64,000 nt of DNA from Duganella sp. 1411. GTDB taxonomy: Bacteria > Pseudomonadota > Gammaproteobacteria > Burkholderiales > Burkholderiaceae_D. The position numbers and the translations under genes are program-made. This document shows positions 24,006 to 32,268 of this stretch, in pieces; positions within the stretch are counted from its first letter, which is position 1, and each line of letters opens with the position of its first letter. The notes beneath the pieces were generated by a model. That model had not been told where the DNA came from, did not search any database, and worked only from the letters and a program-made list of their open reading frames with translations. The stretch lies in contig NZ_JAFICD010000003.1 in assembly GCF_017833525.1 (NCBI RefSeq), forward strand, positions 1-64,000, written 5' to 3'.

Positions 24006-25076
24006 TTAAGATAGCTGCTGCAGGATTTCGCGATAAATCGCATTGAGCGTTACAGTTTTTTCGACGCCGCCACGCTTGACGGCCTCCTTGGGCATGCCGT
24101 ACACCACGCAGCTGGCCTCGTCCTGCGCCACGGTGCGCGCGCCGGCCTTGAGCATCTCCAGCATGCCGGCGGCGCCGTCGTCGCCCATGCCCGTCATGAT
24201 CACCCCCAGCGCGTTGGCGCCGGCCGCGCGCGCCGTGGAGCGGAACAGCACATCGACCGACGGCCGGTGGCGGTTGACCAGCGGACCGTCGATCACCTCG
24301 ACGAAGTACTGCGCGCCGGTGCGGCGCAGCAGCATGTGCTTGCCGCCAGGCGCGATCAGCACCTGGCCCTGCAGCACGCGGTCGTTGTTGGCCGCTTCCT
24401 TGACCCGCACCTGGCACACGCTGTCGAGGCGCGCGGCGAAGGCGGCGGTGAATTTCTCCGGCATGTGCTGCACCACCACGATGCCGGGACAGACGCGCGG
24501 CAGCGATGTCAGCACCTCCTCCAGCGCCTGCGTGCCGCCGGTGGAGGTACCGATCGCCACCACGCGCTCGGTGGTGGCGGTCATCGGCCTGGCGTCGGCC
24601 GGCGGCAGCACGGCGTCCGCATTGAGCTTGGCGGCCACCGGCGGCGCCGGCGTCCGCCCCGCCAGCCTGCCGACGCGCGCGCCGGCGGCCGCCCGCACGG
24701 CCGACACCAGTTCGTCGGCGCTGTCGTGCAGGAACTGCTTGAGGTCCAGGCGCGGCTTGGTGATGATGGCCACCGCGCCGGCGCCGAGCGCCTCGACCGA
24801 CGTCTGCGCGCCCTTCTCCGTCAGGGTCGAACAGATCACCACCGGCGTCGGCCGCTCGGCCATGATCTTGCGCAGGAAGGTGATGCCGTCCATCTTGGGC
24901 ATCTCGACATCGAGCACGATCACGTCCGGCCACTGCACCTTCATGCGCTCCATCGCCAGCAGCGGATTGGCCACCGCGTAGCTGACGGTGATGCCGGGCG
25001 AGGCGTTGAGCAAGCCGCTGAGGACCTGCCGCACCACGGCCGAATCGTCGACGATCATCACGTTAATTTCACTCAT
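24006..25076 (-). CDS. cheB: Chemotaxis protein-glutamate methylesterase CheB
   Basis: Response-regulator esterase of 356 residues that demethylates (and can deamidate) receptor glutamates. The receiver domain has the acidic pair near residues 10-11, the phospho-acceptor D56 in VIVLDVEMPKMDG and a lysine in ITKPR. A linker of about 60 residues leads to the catalytic domain, with Ser in IGTSTGGTQALEEVL, His in VVVQHMPEKFTAAF and Asp in IMTGMGDDGAAGM. The ATG at 25076 overlaps the CheD stop as ATGA. Together with CheR and CheD it gives this operon a full adaptation module. Confidence 0.96.
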   Translation of the reverse strand: MSEINVMIVDDSAVVRQVLSGLLNASPGITVSYAVANPLLAMERMKVQWPDVIVLDVEMPKMDGITFLRKIMAERPTPVVICSTLTEKGAQTSVEALGAGAVAIITKPRLDLKQFLHDSADELVSAVRAAAGARVGRLAGRTPAPPVAAKLNADAVLPPADARPMTATTERVVAIGTSTGGTQALEEVLTSLPRVCPGIVVVQHMPEKFTAAFAARLDSVCQVRVKEAANNDRVLQGQVLIAPGGKHMLLRRTGAQYFVEVIDGPLVNRHRPSVDVLFRSTARAAGANALGVIMTGMGDDGAAGMLEMLKAGARTVAQDEASCVVYGMPKEAVKRGGVEKTVTLNAIYREILQQLS

Positions 25077-25579
25077 GCGTTTTCCCTGGCGCGGGCGGTT
25101 GCCGGTTCCGGCGGAATCTGGCGGCTCAACACCTCGCCGCTGCGGATGGTGAAGATCAGTTGGCGGTGTCCTTCGCCGAACAGGCTTTCGGACACCACGT
25201 GGATGCCGTGCTTGTGCAGCATCCGGCGCGCGAAGTCGCCGTTCTGCTGGCCGATGTCGCGCACCTTGTCGCTGCGCGGGAACATGGCGCCGCCGCCGAA
25301 GATCTTGGCCTGGCAGCGGCCCGGCTCCACGCCGTGGCGTGCCAGCCCGTCGAGCAGCAGGCGCATCGCGTCGTCGCCGTACATGCCGGGTTTCTCGTGC
25401 GCTTTCCGATGCGCGGTGCCCGGCAGCAGAAAGTGCGACATGGCGCCGATGCGCAGCGACGGATGCCACAGCGTGACCGAGACGCAGGACCCCAGCAGCG
25501 TGCGTACGCGATAGCGCTCGTCGCCGACGAAATAATCGCCGGGCATGAGGAAAATATCGGTGAATGTCGAATCGGGCAT
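25073..25579 (-). CDS. cheD: Chemoreceptor glutamine deamidase CheD
   Basis: CheD of 168 residues. The catalytic cysteine C32 lies in TLLGSCVSVTLWHP and the histidine H49 in GAMSHFLLPG, followed by KIFGGGAMF and IGQQNGDFARRML, all typical of the family. It deamidates receptor glutamines to make them methylatable, and in some species also interacts with CheC. No CheC is present in the window. It lies between CheR and CheB with short spacing and overlaps CheB. Confidence 0.95.
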   Translation of the reverse strand: MPDSTFTDIFLMPGDYFVGDERYRVRTLLGSCVSVTLWHPSLRIGAMSHFLLPGTAHRKAHEKPGMYGDDAMRLLLDGLARHGVEPGRCQAKIFGGGAMFPRSDKVRDIGQQNGDFARRMLHKHGIHVVSESLFGEGHRQLIFTIRSGEVLSRQIPPEPATARARENA

Positions 25580-25588
25580 GGCGCTCGC

Positions 25589-26395
25589 TCAAGCCTTCCT
25601 GTAGATCGACGGCGCCACGACGGTCATCGTGTCGTTGATGTCGTTCAGCGTTTCGGAGTGGCCGATCAGGAAGTAGCCGCCGGGGCGCAGTTGCGACAAC
25701 AGCCGCGACACCACCTGGCGCTTGGTCTCCAGATTAAAGTAGATCATCACGTTACGCAGGAAGATCACATCGAAGCAGCCGATCTTGGGCAGCGGCTCGT
25801 TCAGGTTCACCTGCTGGAACTGGACGCGCTGGCGCAGCGAGCGGTCGATCAGCATGGTGCCCGCCTCGCTGCCCTGGCCCTTCAGGCAAAAGCGTTTGAG
25901 GTAATCCTGCGGCATCTGGCTGGCGCGCTCCATCGGATAGTGGCCGCTGCGGGCGCGCTGCAGCACGCGCATGCTGATGTCCGTGCCCAGCACCTCCCAG
26001 GCGGCATCGCCCAGCACGTCGGCCAGCACCATCGCGATGCTGTAGACCTCCTCGCCGCTGGAGCTGGCGGCGCTCCACACGCGCATGGTCTGGCGCTTCT
26101 CGCGGGCGTCGACGGCCAGGTCGCGCAGCAGCGAGAAGTGCTTCGGCTCGCGGAAAAAATACGTTTCGTTGGTGGTCAGCAGGTCGACCGCCATCTGCAG
26201 CTCGGAGGGGTCCGAGCGGCTCTCGAGCAGGCGCAGATAATCGCTGTAGCTATCGAGCTGGTGATGCGCCAGGCGCTTGGCCAGACGGCCGCTGACCAGC
26301 GCCTGCTTACCGTTGGACATGGTGATGCCGGCGGCGTCGTAGATGAAGCGCTGGAACTGCATGAACTCACGGTCGGAAATGGCTACCAAAGGCAT
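25589..26395 (-). CDS. cheR: Chemotaxis protein methyltransferase CheR
   Basis: CheR of 268 residues: an N-terminal all-helical domain (IYDAAGITMSNGKQALVSGR) and the SAM-binding domain with TTNETYFFREPKHF, RVWSAASSSGEEVYSIAMVL and GTDISMRVLQRAR, then FDVIFLRNVMIYFN and LIGHSETL. It methylates receptor glutamates. No TPR extension is present. It lies 10 bases upstream of CheD in the operon. Confidence 0.96.
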   Translation of the reverse strand: MPLVAISDREFMQFQRFIYDAAGITMSNGKQALVSGRLAKRLAHHQLDSYSDYLRLLESRSDPSELQMAVDLLTTNETYFFREPKHFSLLRDLAVDAREKRQTMRVWSAASSSGEEVYSIAMVLADVLGDAAWEVLGTDISMRVLQRARSGHYPMERASQMPQDYLKRFCLKGQGSEAGTMLIDRSLRQRVQFQQVNLNEPLPKIGCFDVIFLRNVMIYFNLETKRQVVSRLLSQLRPGGYFLIGHSETLNDINDTMTVVAPSIYRKA

Positions 26396-26425
26396 GATGC
26401 GTCACAATCAAAAAACTCTGAATAA

Positions 26426-27016
26426 TCAGGAAAGCAGCGGCGTGGATACGGCGTCGGCGCCGCCGCGCATCATCTCCACCACCTCCGCCGTCGACAGCAC
26501 GCGGTCGATCGCCATCAGGATGACGAACTTGCCATTGACCTTGCCGATGCCGCCGATGAAGTCGGGGCGGATGCGGGTGCCGAACGACGGTGCCGGCTCG
26601 ATATCGCCGGCGGCGATCTCCACCACCGCGTTGACGGCGTCGACCAGCATGCCGAGCACCTGCTTGCCCTCGCCGCCGGCGCCCTCGACCTCCACGATGA
26701 CGATGCAACTGCGCTTGGTGATGGCGCTGGGGGCGCGGCCGAAGCGCGCCGACAAATCCATCACCGGCACCACCGCGCCGCGCAGGTTGATCACGCCGCG
26801 CACGCACGCCGGCATCATCGGCACGGTGGCCAGGCTGCCGTACTCGATGATCTCCTTGATGTGCAGGATGCCGACGGCGAACTGCTCCTCGGCCAGCATG
26901 AAGGTCAGGTACTGGCTGGGCAGCGCGGCCCCGCTTTGCAGCGCGGCGATCGCCCTGCTGCCGTAGGTGACGATGTTGTTGGCCGCCGGGGCGGCCGCTT
27001 GGTTAGCCATGTGCAT
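26426..27016 (-). CDS. cheW: CheW adaptor with N-terminal extension
   Basis: CheW-like protein of 196 residues. After an Ala-rich N-terminal extension of about 35 residues come YLTFMLAEEQFAVGILHIKE, PACVRGVINLRGAVVPVMDL and IGKVNGKFVILMAIDRVL. The ATG at 27016 has GAGGAG about five bases upstream; a second ATG lies two codons later. It is located directly after cheA, the usual place for the main adaptor. It bridges CheA and the receptors. Confidence 0.93.
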   Translation of the reverse strand: MHMANQAAAPAANNIVTYGSRAIAALQSGAALPSQYLTFMLAEEQFAVGILHIKEIIEYGSLATVPMMPACVRGVINLRGAVVPVMDLSARFGRAPSAITKRSCIVIVEVEGAGGEGKQVLGMLVDAVNAVVEIAAGDIEPAPSFGTRIRPDFIGGIGKVNGKFVILMAIDRVLSTAEVVEMMRGGADAVSTPLLS

Positions 27017-27032
27017 ATGTCTCCTCGTTTCA

Positions 27033-29222
27033 CTAGGCGGCCAGCGCCACCGTGCCTTTGCCGCCGACGGCCTGCATCAGCGCGGCCACGTCCAGGATCA
27101 ACGCCACCTCGCCGCTGCCAAGGATGGTCGATCCGCTGATGCATTTGACCTCGCTGAACATGGGGCTGAGCGGCTTGATGACGGTCTGGAATTCGCCCAG
27201 CAGCGTATCGACCACCAGGCCGGCACGCGTGTTGCCCAGCTTGAGCACGACGATGCTCTCGCGCCGCGTGGCCGCGCCGTCGATGCGGAACAGCGAGCGC
27301 AGACGGATGAAGGGCAGCACCTGGCCGCGCAGGTTGCAGTAATCCTGTCCCGGCTCGGTGGCGAACTCGATGCACTCCTCGATCATGTCGAGCGGGATGA
27401 CGAACACCGAGCCGCCGACCTGCACCAGGAAGCCGTCGATGATGGCCAAGGTCAGCGGCAGGCGCACGGTGACGGTGGTGCCGGCGCCCTCCCGGCTGCC
27501 GACGTCGACGCTGCCGCGCAGCGCCGTGATGTTGCGCTTGACGACATCCATGCCGACCCCGCGCCCGGACAGGTTGGTGATTTTTTCCGCCGTCGAGAAT
27601 CCGGCCTCGAAGATCAGGTTATAGATTTCGGAATCGGTCAGTTTGCGCTCCGGGTCGACCAGCCCGCGCTCGACCGCCTTGGCCAGGATCTTCTCCTTAC
27701 GCAGGCCGCCGCCGTCGTCGCTCACCTCGATGACGATGCTGCCCGATTCGTGGAAGGCGTTCAGCTTGATCATGCCCTTGGCCGGCTTGCCGGCCGCGAT
27801 GCGCACATCGGCCGGCTCGATGCCATGGTCCATGGCGTTGCGCACCAGGTGCATCAGCGGATCGCCGATCTTCTCCACCACGGTCTTGTCGAGCTCCGAA
27901 TCCTCGCCGTCGACCATCAGGCCGATGTCCTTGCCCAACTCGCGCGCGACGTCGTGCACCACGCGCTGGAAGCGGTTGAAGGTGGCGCCGATCTTCACCA
28001 TGCGCAGCTCGAGCGCGGCGTCGCGCACCTCCTCCACCAGCCCCGATAGGGTCGACGTGCACTCCTGCAGATCGGTGTTGTGTATCTGCTGGCCGATCAT
28101 GCTGGCGCGCGCGCCGGCGATGATCAACTCGCCCACCAGGTCGATCAGGCGATCGAGCTTGTCGGAGTCGACGCGGATCGAACGGCTCTCCTGCGCCTTC
28201 TGTTCGACCACCTGCTTCTGCTTGGCCAGCGCCGCCTCCACCACCACCGGCGGCACGTTGCCGGCGGCGACCAGGATGCTGCCCAGGCGCGGGGTCGGCT
28301 CGTCCTCGCCCTTGGCCTCGTTGTTGGATTGCTGTTGCAGCGCGCCTTGCAGTTCGGAGGCGGTGACGCTGCCGCACATCACCAGTATCTCGCCCAGGCG
28401 CGCCGGCAGCTCCGGCAGGGCGCGGATCAGATCCACGTACTGCGACACCTTGCTGTGCGGCGGGATGATGCGGATCTCGCAATCGTCCTGCACGAACTCG
28501 AACACGCCGACGATGGCCTCGCGGTCGGCGTTGCTGTCGAAGGCGATTTCAAAACCCAGGTAGCACAGCTCCGCGTCCATTTCCTCGGCCGCCGGCAGCG
28601 CGTCGGGAACGGTGGCGATGCCGACGATCTTGCCCAGCTTGGCCAGATAGCGCAGGAACGCGATCGGGTCCATCCCGTTCTGCAGCACGCCGCGGCCGAA
28701 GCGCAGCGAGATATGCCAGTAGTCGCTGTCGCCGGCCACCTTGTCGATGCGCTCGACGCCGGGCTCCGGGCGCACCGTCAGCGACTGCGCGGGCGCGGCG
28801 GCCTGGCCCTGCCCGGCCTCGCCGTGGCCGCCCGACATGTGTTGGCGCAGCTGGTGCAGCAGCATCTCGCCTTCCGGCGCGGTGTCGGGATCGGCCTCCA
28901 GCCGGCCGGCCGCCAGCGCGTCGGTCATGCCGGACAAATAGTCGCAACAGGACAGCAGCAGCACGATCATTTGGTCGTTGAGCACCACGCGTCCGTCGCG
29001 CACCTCGTCGAGCAGGCTTTCCACCACGTGGGTGAAGGCGACGATGTGATCGAGGCTGAACAAGCCGGCCGAGCCCTTGATGGTGTGGGCGGCGCGGAAG
29101 ATGGCGTTGATCGCCTCGCCCTGGTCGCCGTCGATGTCGATGTTGAGCAGCGCGTTCTCCATGTCTTCCAGGAGTTCGCGGCTTTCGGTGATAAAGGTCT
29201 GTAGCGCTTCGTCCAGGTTCAT
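27033..29222 (-). CDS. cheA: Chemotaxis histidine kinase CheA
   Basis: Kinase of 729 residues. The Hpt domain has H46 in FRAAHTIKGSAGLFSL. A central region (about 165-320, with WHISLRFGRGVLQNGMDP and LGEILVMCGSVTASELQGAL) stands where the CheY-binding P2 domain is found in other CheA proteins but looks different. Then follow the dimerisation helices (SDKLDRLIDLVGELIIAGA), the ATPase (HLVRNAMDHGIEP, VSDDGGGLRKEKI, LSGRGVGMDVVKRNI) and a CheW-like regulatory domain to the end. It phosphorylates CheY and CheB. It sits between the STAS gene and cheW. All catalytic boxes are intact. Confidence 0.96.
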   Translation of the reverse strand: MNLDEALQTFITESRELLEDMENALLNIDIDGDQGEAINAIFRAAHTIKGSAGLFSLDHIVAFTHVVESLLDEVRDGRVVLNDQMIVLLLSCCDYLSGMTDALAAGRLEADPDTAPEGEMLLHQLRQHMSGGHGEAGQGQAAAPAQSLTVRPEPGVERIDKVAGDSDYWHISLRFGRGVLQNGMDPIAFLRYLAKLGKIVGIATVPDALPAAEEMDAELCYLGFEIAFDSNADREAIVGVFEFVQDDCEIRIIPPHSKVSQYVDLIRALPELPARLGEILVMCGSVTASELQGALQQQSNNEAKGEDEPTPRLGSILVAAGNVPPVVVEAALAKQKQVVEQKAQESRSIRVDSDKLDRLIDLVGELIIAGARASMIGQQIHNTDLQECTSTLSGLVEEVRDAALELRMVKIGATFNRFQRVVHDVARELGKDIGLMVDGEDSELDKTVVEKIGDPLMHLVRNAMDHGIEPADVRIAAGKPAKGMIKLNAFHESGSIVIEVSDDGGGLRKEKILAKAVERGLVDPERKLTDSEIYNLIFEAGFSTAEKITNLSGRGVGMDVVKRNITALRGSVDVGSREGAGTTVTVRLPLTLAIIDGFLVQVGGSVFVIPLDMIEECIEFATEPGQDYCNLRGQVLPFIRLRSLFRIDGAATRRESIVVLKLGNTRAGLVVDTLLGEFQTVIKPLSPMFSEVKCISGSTILGSGEVALILDVAALMQAVGGKGTVALAA

Positions 29223-29242
29223 GACGGGCCCTCGATGAAAAA

Positions 29243-29563
29243 TTAGCTGTGGATCAGCAGGGCGTCGCCGAAGAAGGCGCCCAGGTTGAGCATTTCGACG
29301 ATCTCGACGACCGCGGGGCTGTGGTTCAGCAGGCGCAGTTCGCGCTTGTCGGCGGCGGCGGTGTTCTTGGCCAGCATCAGCACCTGCAGGCCGGCCGTAT
29401 CGAGTTCGGTGACGCCGGACAGATCGACCTCCAGCACGCGCGACTTGCGCAGCGCCTCCAGCACGGTGACCTTCAGATCGGCGGCGCGGTAGATCGTCAG
29501 CTCGCCGTCGATGGCGATGCGGGTGACCTCATTGGCGTCACCGTGGTCGGAGTCTTGGGACAT
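29243..29563 (-). CDS. STAS domain protein (anti-sigma-factor-antagonist type)
   Basis: Protein of 106 residues with one STAS domain: IDGELTIYRAADLKVTVLEA, then VLEVDLSGVTELDTAGLQVL, in which the serine normally phosphorylated in SpoIIAA-type proteins is replaced by the Thr/Ala of ELDTAG. The ATG at 29563 has AGGAG eight bases upstream. STAS genes of this kind occur in chemosensory operons between cheY and cheA; their role there is not settled. Transcription runs from cheY through this gene into cheA. Confidence 0.88.
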   Translation of the reverse strand: MSQDSDHGDANEVTRIAIDGELTIYRAADLKVTVLEALRKSRVLEVDLSGVTELDTAGLQVLMLAKNTAAADKRELRLLNHSPAVVEIVEMLNLGAFFGDALLIHS

Positions 29564-29624
29564 GCGGATCTCTCCTGGCGAATGGACGGAATCGGACAGT
29601 GGTCGAACGGGATCGCGGCAAGGC

Positions 29625-29993
29625 TCAAGGCAGCACCAGCTTGGCGACGGCGCCAAGCAGCACTTCGGGCTTGAACGGCTTGACCACCCACGCCTTGGCG
29701 CCGGCGGCCTTGCCCTCCTCCTTCTTGCCCTCCTGCGACTCGGTGGTGAGCATGATGACCGGCGTGAAGCGGTAGTTCGGCAGCTGCTTGAACTCCTTGA
29801 CGAAGGTGATGCCGTCCATATTGGGCATGTTCACGTCGCACACCACCAGGTGGATCTTCTGGCCGGTGCATTTGGACAGCGCATCGACGCCGTCGCGGCC
29901 CTCGATGACGTCGTAGCCCGCGCCCTTGAGCGCGATGCCCACCACCTGGCGCAAAGATGCGGAATCGTCGACCACCATAATCGTTTTTGCCAT
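29625..29993 (-). CDS. cheY: CheY-type single-domain response regulator
   Basis: Receiver domain of 122 residues with no output domain. It has the acidic pair D9-D10 in MVVDDSASLRQ, the phospho-acceptor D53 in VVCDVNMPNMDGITF, the Thr in MLTTES and the Lys in WVVKPFKPE. It is the likely phosphorylation target of the CheA in this operon. Whether it acts on the flagellar motor or another output cannot be told here, since no flagellar genes are in the window. Confidence 0.93.
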   Translation of the reverse strand: MAKTIMVVDDSASLRQVVGIALKGAGYDVIEGRDGVDALSKCTGQKIHLVVCDVNMPNMDGITFVKEFKQLPNYRFTPVIMLTTESQEGKKEEGKAAGAKAWVVKPFKPEVLLGAVAKLVLP

Positions 29994-30023
29994 GTTCTAT
30001 CTACCTTGTTGTCTACCAGTGGT

Positions 30024-31187
30024 TCAGAAAAAAGTGATCTCGTCGGCTTCGGCGGCGGCCGGCGCGGCGTGCTTCGAGCCGCTGTGCACCGCGTGCTCCT
30101 CGGCCATCGCATAGGTCTTTTGCAGCTCCTGCAGCAGCGGCGCCGGATCGAGCGGCTCGAGCACGCGTTCGGCCTGGTAGCGGCCGCGGTTTTCGCGCAG
30201 CAGCGCCGGCAGCAGTTCCATGTTCTCGCGCACGTGCGCCATCACCTGGCTGACGCGGTCCTGGAACTGCAGCTGCACCAGCGCCTGGCCCACCTCGCCC
30301 TGGATGCCGATGCTTTCCTGCTTGAGCAGTTCGGACGACTGCACCAGCGCGTCGGTCATCGCGCGGAAGTCGGCCAGCACGGTTTCGATCATGCCCTCGG
30401 CCGATTGCATCGAGCGGTCTTCCTGCTCGCTCGACTGCTCGGCCGCCTGGCTGGCGGCGAGGATCGCGCTGCTGATCAAGCCGACCCGGTTGGAGATGTT
30501 GCGGCCCGTCTCGGCCGAGCGGCTCGACAGGTTGCGCACCTCCTGCGCCACCACCGCGAAGCCGCGTCCCGCCGGCCCCGCGCGCGCCGCCTCGATGGCG
30601 GCGTTGAGCGCCAGCAGATTGGTTTGCGCGGCGATGCTGGCCACGCCCTCGGCCATGTCGCGCAGCTCGCGGGTGAAGCGTTCCAGGTCCTTGATCTGCG
30701 CCAGCATCGAGTGCTTGGACGCCATCGCCGATTTCATCGACGTCACCACGGAGCCAAGCTGCGACTGGCTGTGCGCGAACACCTCGGTCATCGACGGCGC
30801 GCCCTTGTCGCCCTCCAGGCTGGCGGCGTGCAGCGCGTTGTCGAGCTTATCGACGATGCTGGAAAAACGCCCGGCCAGGTCGGCCACGGCTTCCTCCATC
30901 TGCGTGCGGGAGTTTTCGATATGGCGGCACCAGATCGGCAGCACGGCGTCGCCGAAGCGTTCGCGCCCGTCGAGATACTGGTCGATCATCGGCGCGCCGC
31001 CGCCACCGTCCGTGGCGCTGCGGCCGAACGCGCACCAGGCGGCGGCGCCCAGTAGCAGCGCGGCCCACAGCACCGTGTACCAGCCCCACGCGCCCCAACC
31101 GGCGGCCATCGTCCCCACCGCGCCGGCGCCGGCCAGCGCGAACGGCACCACCACGCCCCTGTCCAATACAACCGAATCTGTCTTCAC
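30024..31187 (-). CDS. MCP-like membrane protein, first gene of the che operon
   Basis: Protein of 387 residues. Two close membrane helices at the N-terminus (VVVPFALAGAGAVGTMAAGW, then WYTVLWAALLLGAAAWCAF) leave almost no periplasmic sensor. No HAMP domain is visible. The signalling hairpin reads IAAQTNLLALNAAIEAARAG then GRGFAVVAQEVRNLSSRSAE. The C-terminal third (QLQFQDRVSQVMAHVRENME) extends past the usual end and finishes ADEITFF. The start is GTG at 31187, with GGGG/GAGG sequence upstream; a TTG one codon earlier is possible. It probably senses a membrane or cytoplasmic signal. It leads the chemosensory operon, so the promoter should lie in 31188-31300. Confidence 0.88.
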   Translation of the reverse strand: MKTDSVVLDRGVVVPFALAGAGAVGTMAAGWGAWGWYTVLWAALLLGAAAWCAFGRSATDGGGGAPMIDQYLDGRERFGDAVLPIWCRHIENSRTQMEEAVADLAGRFSSIVDKLDNALHAASLEGDKGAPSMTEVFAHSQSQLGSVVTSMKSAMASKHSMLAQIKDLERFTRELRDMAEGVASIAAQTNLLALNAAIEAARAGPAGRGFAVVAQEVRNLSSRSAETGRNISNRVGLISSAILAASQAAEQSSEQEDRSMQSAEGMIETVLADFRAMTDALVQSSELLKQESIGIQGEVGQALVQLQFQDRVSQVMAHVRENMELLPALLRENRGRYQAERVLEPLDPAPLLQELQKTYAMAEEHAVHSGSKHAAPAAAEADEITFF

Positions 31188-31276
31188 CAAACCCCACCTC
31201 GCTGAGCGCTCGAAGGCGCGCCGATGGGTGCGCCTGAAGGTCCAACTCTATCGCACTTGAACGGCGTTTGTTCCCA

Positions 31277-31303
31277 TAAAGTTTAAATCCGATAGGCCGA
31301 TTG
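31277..31303 (+). promoter_or_regulatory. Candidate flagellar sigma-28 promoter, facing aqpZ
   Basis: TAAAGTTT (31277-31284), an 11-base spacer, then GCCGATTG (31296-31303). The known sigma-28 (FliA) consensus is TAAAGTTT-N11-GCCGATAA, so the -35 is perfect and the -10 matches 6 of 8 with ideal spacing. It points rightwards, away from the chemotaxis operon and towards the aquaporin gene about 180 bases downstream. Confidence 0.6.
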
Positions 31304-31317
31304 CAACATCCTGTTGC
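31303..31317. promoter_or_regulatory. Candidate operator GCAACA-N3-TGTTGC
   Basis: A perfect 6-base inverted repeat with a 3-base spacer lies at the predicted start point of the sigma-28-type promoter. Another GCAAC half-site follows at about 31324. A regulator bound here could block that promoter; no such protein is identified. Confidence 0.4.
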
Positions 31318-31396
31318 ACCTACGCAACCACAAACGGAGCCTTATGGAGACTAGCAAAACGGTACTTTCGCGCGGACCGCTGCGGGGGTGGCGAAC

Positions 31397-31425
31397 TCGA
31401 CAATCTTTAACTTTCGATGTAAATT
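31397..31425 (+). promoter_or_regulatory. Candidate sigma-70 promoter of aqpZ
   Basis: TCGACA (31397-31402), a 17-base spacer and TAAATT (31420-31425) give a fair sigma-70 match, with a start point about 55 bases before the aqpZ ATG. Confidence 0.45.
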
Positions 31426-31484
31426 GGCAAGGTTGCACAGCTGCCATGACAGCGTCGCACCCCTCACTCAATCAAAGGAAGAAA

Positions 31485-32177
31485 ATGAAACAATATGGCG
31501 CGGAATTTTTTGGAACGTTTTGGCTCGTGCTCGGCGGCTGCGGCAGCGCGGTGCTGGCGGCGGCCTTTCCCGGTGTCGGCATCGGCCTGCTGGGCGTGTC
31601 GCTGGCCTTCGGCCTGACGGTGTTGACGATGGCGTACGCCATCGGCCACATCTCCGGCTGCCACCTCAATCCGGCGGTGTCGATCGGCCTGTGGGCCGGC
31701 GGCCGCTTCCCGGCCAATAAGCTGCTGCCGTATATCGTGGCGCAGGTGCTCGGCGCGATCGTCGCCGGCGGCGTGCTGTACGTGATCGCCTCCGGCAAGG
31801 CCGGCTTCGACGTGGCCGGCGGCTTCGCCTCCAACGGCTACGGCGCGCACTCGCCGGGCGGCTACTCGCTGACGGCCGCGCTGGTGACCGAGGTCGTGAT
31901 GACGATGATGTTCTTGCTGATCATCCTGGGCGCGACCGACGAACGCGCGCCGAAGGGTTTCGCGCCGCTGCCGATCGGCCTGGGGCTGACCCTGATCCAC
32001 CTGATCAGCATCCCGGTCACCAACACCTCCGTCAACCCGGCGCGCAGCACCGGCGTGGCGCTGTACGTCGGCGACTGGGCCACCGCGCAGTTGTGGGTGT
32101 TCTGGGTCGCGCCGATCGCCGGCGCGCTGCTGGGCGCGGCCATCTACCGCTTCATCGGCAAGCCCGAAGCGAAGTAA
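31485..32177 (+). CDS. aqpZ: Aquaporin Z, water channel
   Basis: Inner-membrane channel of 230 residues with six membrane helices and both NPA boxes: HLNPAVS (N62-P63-A64) and SVNPARS (N184-P185-A186). Selectivity-filter positions F42, H172, T181 and R187 correspond to the water-specific set of E. coli AqpZ, rather than the wider glycerol-facilitator set. The ATG at 31485 has AAGGAAG a few bases upstream and gives the usual family start MKQYGAEFFGTF. The frame stays open upstream to an ATG at 31344 with GGAG four bases before it, so a 47-residue N-terminal extension is possible but unusual. It is convergent with panD across a bidirectional terminator. Confidence 0.96.
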   Translation: MKQYGAEFFGTFWLVLGGCGSAVLAAAFPGVGIGLLGVSLAFGLTVLTMAYAIGHISGCHLNPAVSIGLWAGGRFPANKLLPYIVAQVLGAIVAGGVLYVIASGKAGFDVAGGFASNGYGAHSPGGYSLTAALVTEVVMTMMFLLIILGATDERAPKGFAPLPIGLGLTLIHLISIPVTNTSVNPARSTGVALYVGDWATAQLWVFWVAPIAGALLGAAIYRFIGKPEAK

Positions 32178-32210
32178 TCGCGCCTTGCGGTCCGGCCGGA
32201 CCGCAAGACG

Positions 32211-32268
32211 AAAAAAAAGCGCCCCATGGGGCGCTTTTTCCGAGACCGCGATGCGGTCTTTATTTTTT
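32211..32268. terminator. Bidirectional terminators between aqpZ and panD
   Basis: GCGCCCCATGGGGCGC (32219-32234) is flanked by A8 on the left and T5 on the right, so it can end transcripts in both directions. A second stem, GACCGC / GCGGTC (32244-32258), is followed by TTTATTTTTT for the rightward transcript. Confidence 0.9.
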
